64,000 bases of DNA. Origin: Kiritimatiellia bacterium (GTDB taxonomy: Bacteria > Verrucomicrobiota > Kiritimatiellia > UBA8416 > JADHWI01). Numbering within the stretch: position 1 is the first letter of the stretch; every line of letters starts with the position of its first letter. The translations under genes were made by a program, and so were the position numbers. The notes beneath the pieces are model-generated. The model made no database searches, was not told the origin of the DNA, and saw only the letters and a program-made list of their open reading frames with translations. This document shows positions 35,611 to 44,690 of this stretch, piece by piece. The stretch lies in the NCBI GenBank assembly GCA_030744755.1, contig JASLPY010000003.1, positions 62,001 through 126,000 of the forward strand. Direction: 5' to 3'.

Positions 35611-37551
35611 ATGATTGAATTCAGGAATATCAGTATGCATTTCGGCACGCAGGACGTGCTGAATGAGATTGCGCTGCAGGTCAACAAAGGGGAGCGTGTC
35701 GGTATCGTTGGACCCAACGGTGCCGGGAAGACAACCCTTTTCTCATTGATCACGGGGGATATCCTGCCGTACCGGGGCGATGTCCTGATGCCAAAGAACC
35801 AGCGGATTGGCTACGTGCGGCAGCAGCTTGGTTCTTACGGGGAGGACTGCACGTTGCTGGATTTCGCCTGCAAGGCGATTCCGGAACTATCGGATATTGA
35901 GCACAAGATTGGGGAAATAGAGAAAAAACTCCATTTTGCTTCGGGCCCGGAAAGAGACCGCATGCTTATGACGCTGGGAGATCTCCAGGGTCGGTTCGAG
36001 CACCTTGGCGGATATGACATGCACAATCGTGCCGAGGCCGCGCTTTGTGGGCTTGGTTTCTCGGTTTCGGATTTCAAACGTTCGTTTCCCACGTTCAGCG
36101 GCGGATGGCAGAAGCGCGCAGAGCTGGCGCGCACCCTGATCGGAGACCCGGATGTCCTTCTATTGGATGAACCATCGAATTACCTGGACCTTCCCGCTGT
36201 CGAATGGCTTCAGAGGTACCTTCGGGATTTCCACGGCACGTTGATGCTCATATCTCACGACCGCTTCCTGCTCCGGTCGCTGACTTTTGTGACAGTTGAG
36301 ATCGGTAACGGCCACGTAACCCGGTACGAAGGCGGATACGATTACTACGCCACCGAGAGAATAACTCGCCGGGACAACGCGGTCGCGGCCAAGAAGAACC
36401 AGGATCGAAAGCGGGAACAGATGGAGCGGTTCATCGATAAATTCCGCGCCAAGAACACAAAGGCATCGCAGGTTCAAAGCAAGATCAAGGCCCTGGACAG
36501 ATTGGAAGATGTCGAAATGCCGGTCCTGGTGTCCCAGCTGCCGCCGATCCGGGTTGCACAACCGCCACGCTGCGGTGCGGAAGTGATGAGGCTGGAGGAC
36601 GTGGGACTTGCCTATGACGGTGAAACCTGGGTTCTGAGGCATGTTGATGTCCGTATCTCCCGCGGGGACAAGGCGGCATTGGTTGGATATAACGGAATGG
36701 GCAAGACAACCTTGCTTCGTGTCATGTCCGGGCGCTATTCCCCGTCGGAAGGGCAGCGAGTTCTGGGGCACAAGGTTGAAGTTGGATACCAATCCCAGGA
36801 ATCCGCCGAAACCATGCCGGCGACAAAATCTGTTTTCGACACGGTCCATAACGCAGCGACGGAAATGTCCGGATCCGAGGTAAGGTCGATTCTCGGCTCT
36901 TTCGGGTTCAGCGGGGATGATGTCTTCAAGCGTTGCGAAGTGTTGAGTGGCGGGGAGAAGATACGCCTGGCCTTCGCCCGCCTTTTCGCCGCAAGACCCA
37001 ATCTTCTGCTGCTGGACGAGCCCACAACGCACCTCGACATGCACGGGCGCGAGATGCTGGAAAACGCGCTTCAGAAATACCAGGGGACCATCTGCCTTGT
37101 TAGTCACGATGTTGATTTCGTGAGGCGGATTGCCACGTCGATAATTGAAATATCCGGGAGCGGAGTTTCGTACTTCAACGTGGACTATGACTACTACAGG
37201 GAGAAGTTCGGTGGTCTCGACTCCGGAGAACAAGCACCTCCGGCCGGCGAAGATGGATCTGCCGCGCCCAGCAAGAAGGTCTTGAGACAGCAGCGGGCGA
37301 CGGAAAGGCAGGAGCGAACGCGTGCCACCAAGCAACTCAAGCGCCGTGTAAGACATGCCGAGAATACGATCGAGAGTCTTGAATCAGAGATGATCCGGCT
37401 GGTGGAAGAGCTTGGTGAACGCAGTCCCGGAACCGATTTCGAAGACCTCAATCGACGCCTTAAGACCGTTCAGGCCGAGATAGAACAGCACACGACCGAA
37501 TGGGAAGAGAGCGCGGCGTTGCTTGAAGACATGGAAAAGAACGGGAAATGA
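35611..37551 (+). CDS. ABC-F family ATPase (Uup/YheS-like)
   Basis: This 646-residue soluble protein has two ABC domains and no membrane segment. Domain 1: Walker A GPNGAGKTTLFSLITGD near residue 35, signature FSGGWQKRAELARTL, Walker B VLLLDEPSNYLDL. Linker: charged helices with NTKASQVQSKIKALDRLE. Domain 2: Walker A GYNGMGKTTLLRVMSG near residue 362, signature LSGGEKIRLAFARLF, Walker B LLLLDEPTTHLDM. The C-terminal tail is a charged coiled coil (residues about 560-640). ABC-F proteins act on ribosomes or in DNA-related roles. The subtype is not certain. Confidence 0.94.
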   Translation: MIEFRNISMHFGTQDVLNEIALQVNKGERVGIVGPNGAGKTTLFSLITGDILPYRGDVLMPKNQRIGYVRQQLGSYGEDCTLLDFACKAIPELSDIEHKIGEIEKKLHFASGPERDRMLMTLGDLQGRFEHLGGYDMHNRAEAALCGLGFSVSDFKRSFPTFSGGWQKRAELARTLIGDPDVLLLDEPSNYLDLPAVEWLQRYLRDFHGTLMLISHDRFLLRSLTFVTVEIGNGHVTRYEGGYDYYATERITRRDNAVAAKKNQDRKREQMERFIDKFRAKNTKASQVQSKIKALDRLEDVEMPVLVSQLPPIRVAQPPRCGAEVMRLEDVGLAYDGETWVLRHVDVRISRGDKAALVGYNGMGKTTLLRVMSGRYSPSEGQRVLGHKVEVGYQSQESAETMPATKSVFDTVHNAATEMSGSEVRSILGSFGFSGDDVFKRCEVLSGGEKIRLAFARLFAARPNLLLLDEPTTHLDMHGREMLENALQKYQGTICLVSHDVDFVRRIATSIIEISGSGVSYFNVDYDYYREKFGGLDSGEQAPPAGEDGSAAPSKKVLRQQRATERQERTRATKQLKRRVRHAENTIESLESEMIRLVEELGERSPGTDFEDLNRRLKTVQAEIEQHTTEWEESAALLEDMEKNGK

Positions 37552-37755
37552 GGATCGGATGACGTAGCGCTCGACTCTGATCGGGTGATCCAGTTTTTTT
37601 GTGAATCCCGGATGCTATCGGCCTGTTTGTCGGGCCTGTTTGTCCTGCCGAAATCGCTTGATGGGAGGCGGCTCGAGGCTTACACTCGCATATAGCGGAG
37701 AACAAAGCGTTAAAGTACGGTCCGGTGGATCGATTAAACAAATAGGAGGTGGGTA

Positions 37756-38163
37756 ATGACCAAACAGCAATTCACACTGTACCTGGAGAACAAGCCGGGT
37801 GAACTTGCGAGAATAACGAAGAGATTCGCGGGGGCAAAAATCAACCTGGAGGGCATCTCGGTTGCCACCACTGCAGAGGTGGCGCTTGTTCAGTTGGTCG
37901 TGAGCAATGCTACAGCGACAAAGCGTCTGTTGAGCGCGGCGAAAATCCCTTTCACTGTCCAGCGGGTAGCCATGGTGCCCATACAGAACAAGCCTGGCGA
38001 GTTGGCCAATGTTGCCGCATTGCTGGCACGCGAAAAGATAAACATCAACTATGTTTACGCCACGGCGTGCGACTGTAAAACCGGTTGCAATTGCTATGCA
38101 ATCATCAGTGCTCCGAATCTCAAGAAAGTGGAAGAAGCCTGGAAGAGGGCCGCGGGGCAATAA
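37756..38163 (+). CDS. Tandem ACT-domain protein
   Basis: This 135-residue protein has two ACT folds: LYLENKPGELARITKRFAGA (about 8-65) and VPIQNKPGELANVAALLARE (about 74-130), each with the NKPGEL ligand-binding turn. The Cys-rich insert ATACDCKTGCNCYAI in the second domain is unusual and could bind a metal or form disulfides. Such proteins bind amino acids as small allosteric regulators. AGGAGGTGGGTA lies just before the ATG. Its target enzyme is unknown; lysA lies 3 kb downstream on the same strand, but no coupling is seen. Confidence 0.9.
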   Translation: MTKQQFTLYLENKPGELARITKRFAGAKINLEGISVATTAEVALVQLVVSNATATKRLLSAAKIPFTVQRVAMVPIQNKPGELANVAALLAREKININYVYATACDCKTGCNCYAIISAPNLKKVEEAWKRAAGQ

Positions 38164-38214
38164 CGCCGGCATTGCAGGGCCGGCGGAGGCCCGCCGGGCT
38201 CCAGGACCCTTTTC
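38164..38214 (+). terminator. GC-rich hairpin after the ACT-domain gene, weak terminator
   Basis: Two small hairpins follow the stop: GCCGGC...GCCGGC and CGGCGGAGGCCCGCCG (stem CGGCGG with CCGCCG, loop AGGC). Only a short CTTTTC run follows 12 nt later, so termination efficiency is doubtful. Confidence 0.35.
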
Positions 38215-38253
38215 GGACAACGTCTAGCCAGAAATGTGGCCGTTGGTGAGGGG

Positions 38254-38287
38254 AGCTGAATTCTAACGAATCCAGCTACGGGAGAGA
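38254..38287. repeat. Half copy of palindromic repeat family B
   Basis: GAGCTGAATTCTAACGAATC, continuing CAGCTACGGGAGAG, repeats the left arm of the copy at 5744-5769, but no second arm follows. It lies between the convergent ACT and small acidic protein genes. Confidence 0.6.
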
Positions 38288-38317
38288 GGGCCTGCGCAAG
38301 TTCGTGAATCGACCCGT

Positions 38318-38515
38318 CTAAAGATCCTGCTCTTCGAAACCGGTGAATCTGAAATCCGGGCCTTCGGTGAACCCGTCACTGAAATCGTCATCGTCCAGCT
38401 CCGCATCCATCTCCAATGATGAATCGTCTTCCAGTGTCGCGATACCGTTACCGATATCCTCGAAGTCAAGCACCGCGCTTTCGCTGTTGTACACGTCAAG
38501 AACTACACTGTTCAT
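38318..38515 (-). CDS. Small acidic protein, unknown
   Basis: This 65-residue protein (MNSVVLDVYNSESAVLDFED at the start, ending GPDFRFTGFEEQDL) has about 20 Asp/Glu residues, no Lys, and two Arg or fewer. GGGGAGG lies 5 nt before the ATG, a strong site that marks it as real. A longer in-frame reading upstream to 38917 runs through the antisense of the glycosyltransferase gene and is not used. It lies 119 nt after the glycosyltransferase stop on the same strand. I recognise no family. It could be a peptide precursor, an inhibitor or a DNA mimic; all are guesses. Confidence 0.65.
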   Translation of the reverse strand: MNSVVLDVYNSESAVLDFEDIGNGIATLEDDSSLEMDAELDDDDFSDGFTEGPDFRFTGFEEQDL

Positions 38516-38634
38516 GATTACCTCCCCACATGATGTTCGGCTTGTCCGAATCCCAAATGGCCGATCCGTATACGGTGAAGTTGAGTTTAACGCAAGCAGA
38601 AAAAGACAAAAAACGGCTGTTTTTTGAGGGGGCG

Positions 38635-39729
38635 TCAGGACGTGGCCAGCAAATCGAAAATGAAATCTGCGATTTGAGAATCGCCATTCTTCTTTTTCGA
38701 CGTGTCTCGAGGCATATTGAGCAGTTCGTCCAGGCGTTCGAGCCAGGTTCCTTCGGAGAACTCCGCAGGGGAAAACCCGGCGTGTGGCATGTGCTCTTCG
38801 ACGAAGGCAGCAAGTACGCCGGCTTCCCTGAATTTGGGCCTCATGACATATCCGTATGGCACGCCTGCCTGGTAGACCTCGGCGACCGTACTGTATCCCA
38901 GCTTGCCGATAACGCAATCGCAGGCGTTGACAAGATCCGGATGATAGAATCCGACACTGTGAGGCAGAAAACGCACGTTGGCGGGGATTTCATTGTCTCC
39001 GCATTCAGCGGGAATAACAAAATGGACCGTGTCGTGATCCTCCAGCCTGTGAAGAAAGCTGCATTCATCCGGAATCCCGCCCATGGTCACGAGGACGACT
39101 TTCCGGTCCAGGGGGAGGTTAAGGGCACGGCGGACCACGGCCGGATCCTGCCGCGTTCGCCGGCAGACAGGAGCCGTGGTGAGGTCGGCATTCGCCGTCC
39201 TTGAGACCGGTTCGGTCTGGATGTGGTAATCCGCCTGGCCGAATATCCCTTTCATGTAGACGATGTGGTCGTCGAGCAGGTTTCTATGAGAGGCGTAGTC
39301 CTCGTATATCCAGTCCCAGGTAAAGTTCTCAACCAACAAGGATGGGATGCCCGCCTCGCGTGCAACGGTGATCCCAATGGGGGCTATATCGCACAGGACC
39401 AATTGGCATTCGAGAGATCTGACCTTGTCGGCCAGGGCCCCTGTCTGGTCAGAATCGAACGGGAGAAAGCCGTCCAACCGCGTGACCGTTTCCGGAATAT
39501 CTGCATGCAGCGGCGCCTTCTGTACCAAGCCTATATCCGAATCAGACAGGTGGTATCCAAGTCCGGAGACAACCGACTGCTGAAAGAAACTGACAGGAAC
39601 AGACGTGAAGAGTTCGAATGACAAGCCGGGGTCCTTAGCTCGAAGAGCGGCCATGACTGCGGCTGCCCGGGCCGCGTGACCCAGGCCATGCGGCGTTATG
39701 AAAAAGGCAATGTTCTGTTTTGTCTGCAT
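38635..39729 (-). CDS. GT-B glycosyltransferase-like protein (L-arabinokinase N-terminal-domain type)
   Basis: This 364-residue protein starts MQTKQNIAFFITPHGLGHAA, the glycine-rich acceptor loop of MurG/UGT-like GT-B folds. The segment LVLCDIAPIGITVAREAGIP, then LLVENFTWDWIYEDY, closely resembles the N-terminal half of plant L-arabinokinases, which lack the kinase part here. The C-terminal half has VVLVTMGGIPDECSF and CDCVIGKLGYSTVAEVYQAG, the typical nucleotide-sugar region. The ATG at 39729 is preferred to an earlier start, with GAGAAGAGA before it. No kinase gene of the GHMP family adjoins; fkp is 15 kb away. The activity is unknown. Confidence 0.8.
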   Translation of the reverse strand: MQTKQNIAFFITPHGLGHAARAAAVMAALRAKDPGLSFELFTSVPVSFFQQSVVSGLGYHLSDSDIGLVQKAPLHADIPETVTRLDGFLPFDSDQTGALADKVRSLECQLVLCDIAPIGITVAREAGIPSLLVENFTWDWIYEDYASHRNLLDDHIVYMKGIFGQADYHIQTEPVSRTANADLTTAPVCRRTRQDPAVVRRALNLPLDRKVVLVTMGGIPDECSFLHRLEDHDTVHFVIPAECGDNEIPANVRFLPHSVGFYHPDLVNACDCVIGKLGYSTVAEVYQAGVPYGYVMRPKFREAGVLAAFVEEHMPHAGFSPAEFSEGTWLERLDELLNMPRDTSKKKNGDSQIADFIFDLLATS

Positions 39730-39872
39730 TCTCTTCTCTGGTCTTGAGCATATTCGAAAGCTGTTACACAATAGCGAACATTGAACAGGAGAAAAAGCCG
39801 GATCGAGATTCCGCAGGACAGGCTTCGACGCAGATCACGGCCTCGCCCGGCACCACAGTGCGAAAGGGACAT

Positions 39873-41141
39873 ATGAATACTGATAGTACAAGGAGAACCC
39901 GGGCGAGATCGAAAGTTGTTGCTTTCTTCCTCTGCACCATGCTGGCCGGAGCGATGACTGCCGGAGCGGCGACAACGATAAGGGTGTTCAGCCTGGAATC
40001 TATCAAGTCAGGAAAGAAGCACGGTCCGTTCCAGTATCTTCCCAACGCGACCGTCCAGATCGAAGCCGAACGCTTTCAGGTAACCATAAAAAAGAGCGGC
40101 TCAGTAGCCTTCCTGTCTGTCGCCACGAGGCAGTCTTTCGGCCCTTACGATTTCGTGGAGGGTCGAATCATCCGGATAGGGGGAACTCTGTTTACGTTAA
40201 CGGAGATTCGCAAAATGGCCTATACCCCGCCCGTAGCTCCATCTGAACCGAAACGGAAAACTAAACCCGTTCCCGTTGCGCCGGCTCCTGCAAGAAAGCC
40301 GGTGGAGTCGCCACCAGCCACCGCGCCGGTTGCTCCGTCCGGAGCCGAGGTCCCCGTCCGAGTCGTTAAGCCTGAAGCGGCGCGCATCCCGAGCCGCAGC
40401 GCGCGTGCGAAGCGTTCTCCTCTGGAAATCGGTGTGTCGCTCGGCCTGCTCCGCTCAACAGAATACGAATGGAAGATTGACGGTGCTTCAGACTCGGTTG
40501 ATACAACGATCAATAGAAACACCGTGTCCTTTCATCTAAAGAAGCAATGGTTATCTCTCAACGGTGGCTTTACGCTTGATTCTCACAACAACGAGGGCAT
40601 TGATGGTGATGATATAACCTTCCGGGATGTGAAGCTTGATGACGGTCTGGGTTGGTGGTTGGGTATTGCCGGGGACATTCCTGTCTGGCGAAGCGGGTCG
40701 TGGTGTGCGAGCATCATTGGCGATGTGCGTCACATGAGTGAGGACTACACCGCGAAATACAGTGCGTGGACGAGAACGTCATCCGTGGTGCAGACCGAGG
40801 GAACCAACGGTACCGAAGAAACGGTTTTTACTTATGACCTGCAGGACCATGAAGAAGGGGTGACCATTGCAGAGACCCTGGGGAGGATTGGCGGAAAGAT
40901 TGAGTACCAGCGCGCGAGTTGGTCCTGGTTCGGCGCACTTCGGCTTACAATCTTTGATGATACCGATGTGAGTGGCGGCATTAGCGCTTCTTCGGGTACC
41001 TATGACATGAGCCTGGAGAGAACCGGTGTCGCGTCGATTGTTGGCGGTGTGAGTTTTGAGCGAAGGGGCCTTAAATGGTCCGCCGAAGGGGAGGCCGGCG
41101 CGGACATGGCTGTGAGTTTCGGCGTGTCGCGGGCATTTTAG
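39873..41141 (+). CDS. Exported protein with Pro-rich linker and C-terminal beta-barrel-like domain
   Basis: This 422-residue protein starts at the ATG at 39873, preceded by AAAGGG; the reading frame extends 51 codons upstream but over the divergent glycosyltransferase promoter. The signal peptide ends around AGAMTAGAATT. The N-terminal 110 residues are a small domain (FQYLPNATVQIEAERFQVTI). A Pro/Ala/Val/Lys-rich linker spans about 120-185. The rest has amphipathic strands (SLEIGVSLGLLRSTEYEWKI-like) ending in GVSRAF with a terminal Phe, as outer-membrane barrels do. The linker could span peptidoglycan. No specific family is recognised. Confidence 0.75.
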   Translation: MNTDSTRRTRARSKVVAFFLCTMLAGAMTAGAATTIRVFSLESIKSGKKHGPFQYLPNATVQIEAERFQVTIKKSGSVAFLSVATRQSFGPYDFVEGRIIRIGGTLFTLTEIRKMAYTPPVAPSEPKRKTKPVPVAPAPARKPVESPPATAPVAPSGAEVPVRVVKPEAARIPSRSARAKRSPLEIGVSLGLLRSTEYEWKIDGASDSVDTTINRNTVSFHLKKQWLSLNGGFTLDSHNNEGIDGDDITFRDVKLDDGLGWWLGIAGDIPVWRSGSWCASIIGDVRHMSEDYTAKYSAWTRTSSVVQTEGTNGTEETVFTYDLQDHEEGVTIAETLGRIGGKIEYQRASWSWFGALRLTIFDDTDVSGGISASSGTYDMSLERTGVASIVGGVSFERRGLKWSAEGEAGADMAVSFGVSRAF

Positions 41142-41195
41142 ACTGGCGGCACGTCCTGGTTTCCAGATGAGAGAAAGAACACAGGAGATAGAGCA

Positions 41196-42461
41196 ATGAC
41201 GGGGAACGGTTTACCTTTCAGACAGCAGCAGCTCGAAGAGATTGCCGAGCGCTATCCAACACCATTTCACATCTACGATGAACGCGCGATTCGAGAGAAT
41301 GCCGTCCGTTTGAAAGAAGCATTTGCCTGGAACGAGGGGTTCAAAGAGTACTTCGCGGTCAAGGCTACTCCCAATCCGTACATCATGAAACTCCTCCAGG
41401 CGGAGGGTTTTGGTTCCGACTGCAGCTCGATGGCCGAGCTGCTTCTTTCGGAAACCGTGGGAATCACCGGCGAGAATATTATGTTCACCTCGAACGATAC
41501 GCCGGCTGAGGAATTCCAGAAAGCCTGCGCCCTTGGTGCCATCATCAACCTGGATGACATCACACATTTTGACTTTCTGGAGAAGAATGTCGGAATCCCG
41601 GAACTTGCATGTTTTCGCTACAACCCGGGGCCTTTGCGTGAAGGCAATACGATTATCGGGCATCCCGAGGAAGCAAAATACGGCTTCACGAAGAACCAGC
41701 TTGCGGAAGGATATGCGGCCGCCAAGGCACAGGGCATAAACAGATTCGGGATCCACACGATGGTGGCGTCAAACGAGCTCAACGCTCAGTACTTTATCGA
41801 TACTGCGGAAATGCTGTTCTCCCTGGTTGCCGAGTTCTCGCGAGATCCCGGTGTTCGGTTTGAATTCGTCAATATCGGCGGCGGGATCGGAATCCCGTAC
41901 AAACCGGAAGACAACGCCGTTGACTTGGATTTCGTGAGTAACGGTATTCATGAACTGTATTCCTCCATGATCGAGGCCAACGGGCTTGCACCATTGAGAA
42001 TTCTCATGGAATGCGGTAGAATGATCACCGGTCCGTATGGATTTCTTGTGTCCCGCGTGCGGCATATCAAGAATACCTACAAGAAGTTCGTGGGCCTTGA
42101 TGCCTGCATGGCCGACCTTATGAGGCCGGCCCTGTACGGTGCTTATCACCACATAACGGTCATGGGAAAAGAAGAGGAGCCCGCCGCCGGGATATACGAT
42201 GTGACGGGTTCGCTGTGCGAGAACAACGACAAGTTCGCCATAGATAGAGAGCTGCCCGAAATAGAGCCCGGTGATCTGCTCGTGATTCACGACGCGGGTG
42301 CACATGGTCATGCCATGGGGTTTAATTACAACGGGAAGCTTCGTTCCGCCGAGCTGCTTATGCGCCCGGATGGCGAGATTGTTGAGATCAGACGTGCGGA
42401 GACGACCCGGGATCTGTTTGCAACATTGGACCTGGACGGTTTGACGGCCTTCCAGGTCTGA
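41196..42461 (+). CDS. lysA: Diaminopimelate decarboxylase
   Basis: This 421-residue alanine-racemase-fold PLP enzyme carries the Schiff-base lysine in EYFAVKATPNPYIMKLLQ near residue 52. Other marks are GFGSDCSSMAELLLS, FVNIGGGIGIPYKPED (phosphate-binding glycines), MECGRMITGPYGFLVSRV, and the C-terminal barrel with YDVTGSLCENNDKFAIDREL, where Cys-Glu is the partner-subunit active site. It decarboxylates meso-diaminopimelate to L-lysine. The stop overlaps a possible ATG of the next ORF, but that gene probably starts 81 nt further on. Confidence 0.93.
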   Translation: MTGNGLPFRQQQLEEIAERYPTPFHIYDERAIRENAVRLKEAFAWNEGFKEYFAVKATPNPYIMKLLQAEGFGSDCSSMAELLLSETVGITGENIMFTSNDTPAEEFQKACALGAIINLDDITHFDFLEKNVGIPELACFRYNPGPLREGNTIIGHPEEAKYGFTKNQLAEGYAAAKAQGINRFGIHTMVASNELNAQYFIDTAEMLFSLVAEFSRDPGVRFEFVNIGGGIGIPYKPEDNAVDLDFVSNGIHELYSSMIEANGLAPLRILMECGRMITGPYGFLVSRVRHIKNTYKKFVGLDACMADLMRPALYGAYHHITVMGKEEEPAAGIYDVTGSLCENNDKFAIDRELPEIEPGDLLVIHDAGAHGHAMGFNYNGKLRSAELLMRPDGEIVEIRRAETTRDLFATLDLDGLTAFQV

Positions 42462-42541
42462 TGCGACGACAGTCTATCCGGTCGGTTCAGGTTCGTCCCG
42501 GGGTTGCGAATTGGCCCCGGAACCGGGAGAAGGCCGGAAGG

Positions 42542-44539
42542 ATGTTTAATGTGACGTACTATAAGCGACGCTTTGAGTCTGTCCAGAAACACAAACGGTT
42601 GTTCTTCGCCGCAATGATGGTGCTCGCCTCGTGCTGTTCCTGCTACGGTGTGGTTCTGAACGGGGCCGATGTTGCCCTGTACAGGGATGACGGGGATGGT
42701 GCATGGCCCGATGGAGTCACGGCCATTACGAACATGCTCAACACGTTGGGCTACACTCACGAGCTGATCCAAGCCGCGGATCTCAACTTCTCGGAACAGG
42801 ATTTCTCGGATCTTTATTCCATGATCCTGTTTCCCGGCGGGTTTGCCTACTACTACAACATTGATATCTCAAAGGCAGGCAAGCAGCGGATTCGCCGTTT
42901 CCTGGCGCAAGGCGGAGGATACATGGGTATCTGTGCCGGCTCGTTCTTTGCGTGCGACATCACGGTCTGGGAAGACGTAGCGTGGGATGACGCTGCCCCG
43001 GGCTATTACAACCTGGATATCTATGCTGGAACCGGGACCGGGCCGATAAACGAAATCGCCGAATGGGAGGGGGACGGGTACAACATGTGCTCATTTCTCT
43101 TCTCCACCGAGAATGAGATTCTCAAGGGCTACAAGGACGTTCCCTTCACTGAGGATATACTCTACTTCGGCGGGCCCTATTTCACTATCGATTCCAACTC
43201 AAACGTCGACGTCGAGATTCTGGCAACCTATGCTCATGCAGGCGTCCACGCAGGCAAGCCGGCCATCATTGCGTTCCGGTATGGTGACGGGAAGGTTGTG
43301 TTATTCGGTCCACATCCGGAGATCGAAGAGGATTCGGACCGCGATGGCGTTACCATCGACCGCGAAGACACGATGGCGGATAACGGCAGCGATTGGGGGC
43401 TTACCTCGAAAGTTCTCGAGTGGCTCATGCTGGAGGAGAAGTGCAAGATAAACGAAATTACCACGGAGGATGACAAGGTAACCCTTTCCTGGACGACGGC
43501 CCCGGGAACCCCTCACTCCGTACAGGTGTCGGATGATCTTTCTGGCTGGGTGGACCGTCTCAGCGTCTGCTCGAACAGTTACGGAGTGACGCAGGATGTC
43601 CCGATCTCCCTGGATGCGGCAGCCGGGTATTTCCGTGTTCAGACGGGCCGAGCGAAAATGGTGCCCATACCGGCAGGTGACTGTGTCATTGGAGATACTC
43701 TCTCCGAAGGGAGCCTGGATGAGCGGCCGGTTCACACCAATACAATCGATGGTTTCATGATGGACCGCTTCGAGGTATGCAACAAGAGCATGTGCGAAGT
43801 CATGCAATGGGCTTTTGACAACGGGCATGTCGACGTTTACGGATCTGTAGTTTCCAACATCATCGGTGATCCGCAAACCCTGATGGTTCTCCCCCCCCAG
43901 AATATCACTTTTGCCACTGATACTTTCAGTGTCGTCATCAATCGCGAATACCACCCCGCGGTTTCAGTGACATGGTACGGAGCCCAAGCGTACTGTACAT
44001 ACCGAAGCATGATGGAAGAACTTGAACCCTGTGTAGACCTTGGCGACTGGAGTTGCACATGGAGCAACTCCGGGTATCGACTTCCTACAGAGGCCGAATG
44101 GGAAGACGCGGCACGGGGCGGCATCGCAGGGCAAAGGCATACCTGGGGTAACGCCATCGACACGAGCACGGCAAACTACTACCTGAGCGGTGATCCTTTT
44201 CCACTTGCCGTCATCCCCACCAGCCCTGTCGGGTACTATGACGATCTCCAGACTCCAGCGGGGGTCGACATGGCGAATGGATACGGCCAGTATGATATGA
44301 CCGGCAACGTCTGGGAATGGTGCTGGGACTGGTATGACAGCGCATATTACGACGTGGCGCCGGCCGCCGATCCAAGGGGCCCGGCATCTGGCGACTACAA
44401 GGTGATGCGTGGCGGATCATGGTTCAACGCTTCGACACCTTTGCCCAACTACCTCAGGGCGGCCAGGCGGCTGGGTATATACGCCCCGTCATTCTCGGGT
44501 ACGGCTATCGGATTCCGTGCGGTTCGGCGAATGGACTGA
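42542..44539 (+). CDS. Exported BPL_N-like and SUMF1-like fusion protein
   Basis: This 665-residue protein has a signal-like segment near residues 20-38 (LFFAAMMVLASCCSCYG). Residues about 40-300 resemble the biotin-protein-ligase N-terminal/class-I-glutamine-amidotransferase-like fold (SMILFPGGFAYYYNIDISKA, GGGYMGICAGSFFACDI, with Cys of GICAGS as nucleophile position). A short beta domain follows, then residues about 395-665 form a formylglycine-generating-enzyme (SUMF1) domain: MVPIPAGDCVIGDTL, GYRLPTEAEWEDAARGG, GNVWEWCWDWYDS, MRGGSWFN, GFRAVRR. The paired catalytic Cys of true FGE are absent from YLRAARRLGIY, so it is probably not a sulfatase activator. The start is uncertain (42461 is possible). 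Confidence 0.85.
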   Translation: MFNVTYYKRRFESVQKHKRLFFAAMMVLASCCSCYGVVLNGADVALYRDDGDGAWPDGVTAITNMLNTLGYTHELIQAADLNFSEQDFSDLYSMILFPGGFAYYYNIDISKAGKQRIRRFLAQGGGYMGICAGSFFACDITVWEDVAWDDAAPGYYNLDIYAGTGTGPINEIAEWEGDGYNMCSFLFSTENEILKGYKDVPFTEDILYFGGPYFTIDSNSNVDVEILATYAHAGVHAGKPAIIAFRYGDGKVVLFGPHPEIEEDSDRDGVTIDREDTMADNGSDWGLTSKVLEWLMLEEKCKINEITTEDDKVTLSWTTAPGTPHSVQVSDDLSGWVDRLSVCSNSYGVTQDVPISLDAAAGYFRVQTGRAKMVPIPAGDCVIGDTLSEGSLDERPVHTNTIDGFMMDRFEVCNKSMCEVMQWAFDNGHVDVYGSVVSNIIGDPQTLMVLPPQNITFATDTFSVVINREYHPAVSVTWYGAQAYCTYRSMMEELEPCVDLGDWSCTWSNSGYRLPTEAEWEDAARGGIAGQRHTWGNAIDTSTANYYLSGDPFPLAVIPTSPVGYYDDLQTPAGVDMANGYGQYDMTGNVWEWCWDWYDSAYYDVAPAADPRGPASGDYKVMRGGSWFNASTPLPNYLRAARRLGIYAPSFSGTAIGFRAVRRMD

Positions 44540-44578
44540 GGGATAGTAATCTCCTATACTTCTCGGTGGGCATTCTGA

Positions 44579-44655
44579 AGTACGTGCGCATCTCCGAGGC
44601 GCACGCTTCCAGGCACCGCGTTTCCGGGGGCACGTCTCGGAGATACGTGCCTACT
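44579..44655. repeat. Family A palindromic repeat, diverged copy
   Basis: Arms AGTACGTGCGCATCTCCGAG (continuing GCGCACG) and GGCACGTCTCGGAGATACGT (continuing GCCTACT) are separated by about 24 nt. The core TCTCCGAG / CTCGGAGAT matches the other three copies. It lies between two convergent genes and may act as a bidirectional terminator. Confidence 0.65.
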
Positions 44656-44690
44656 TTCCAGCGAGAATTATCCGGTTGTGGCATTGCCAC

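Noticed and set aside
36160-37356. 398-codon minus-strand ORF opposite the ABC-F gene
   Set aside because: Antisense reading through conserved ATPase motifs; composition is not protein-like and no family fits.
38516-38917. N-terminal extension of the small acidic protein to 199 codons
   Set aside because: The extension is antisense to the glycosyltransferase 3' end in another frame; the inner ATG has a strong ribosome site.
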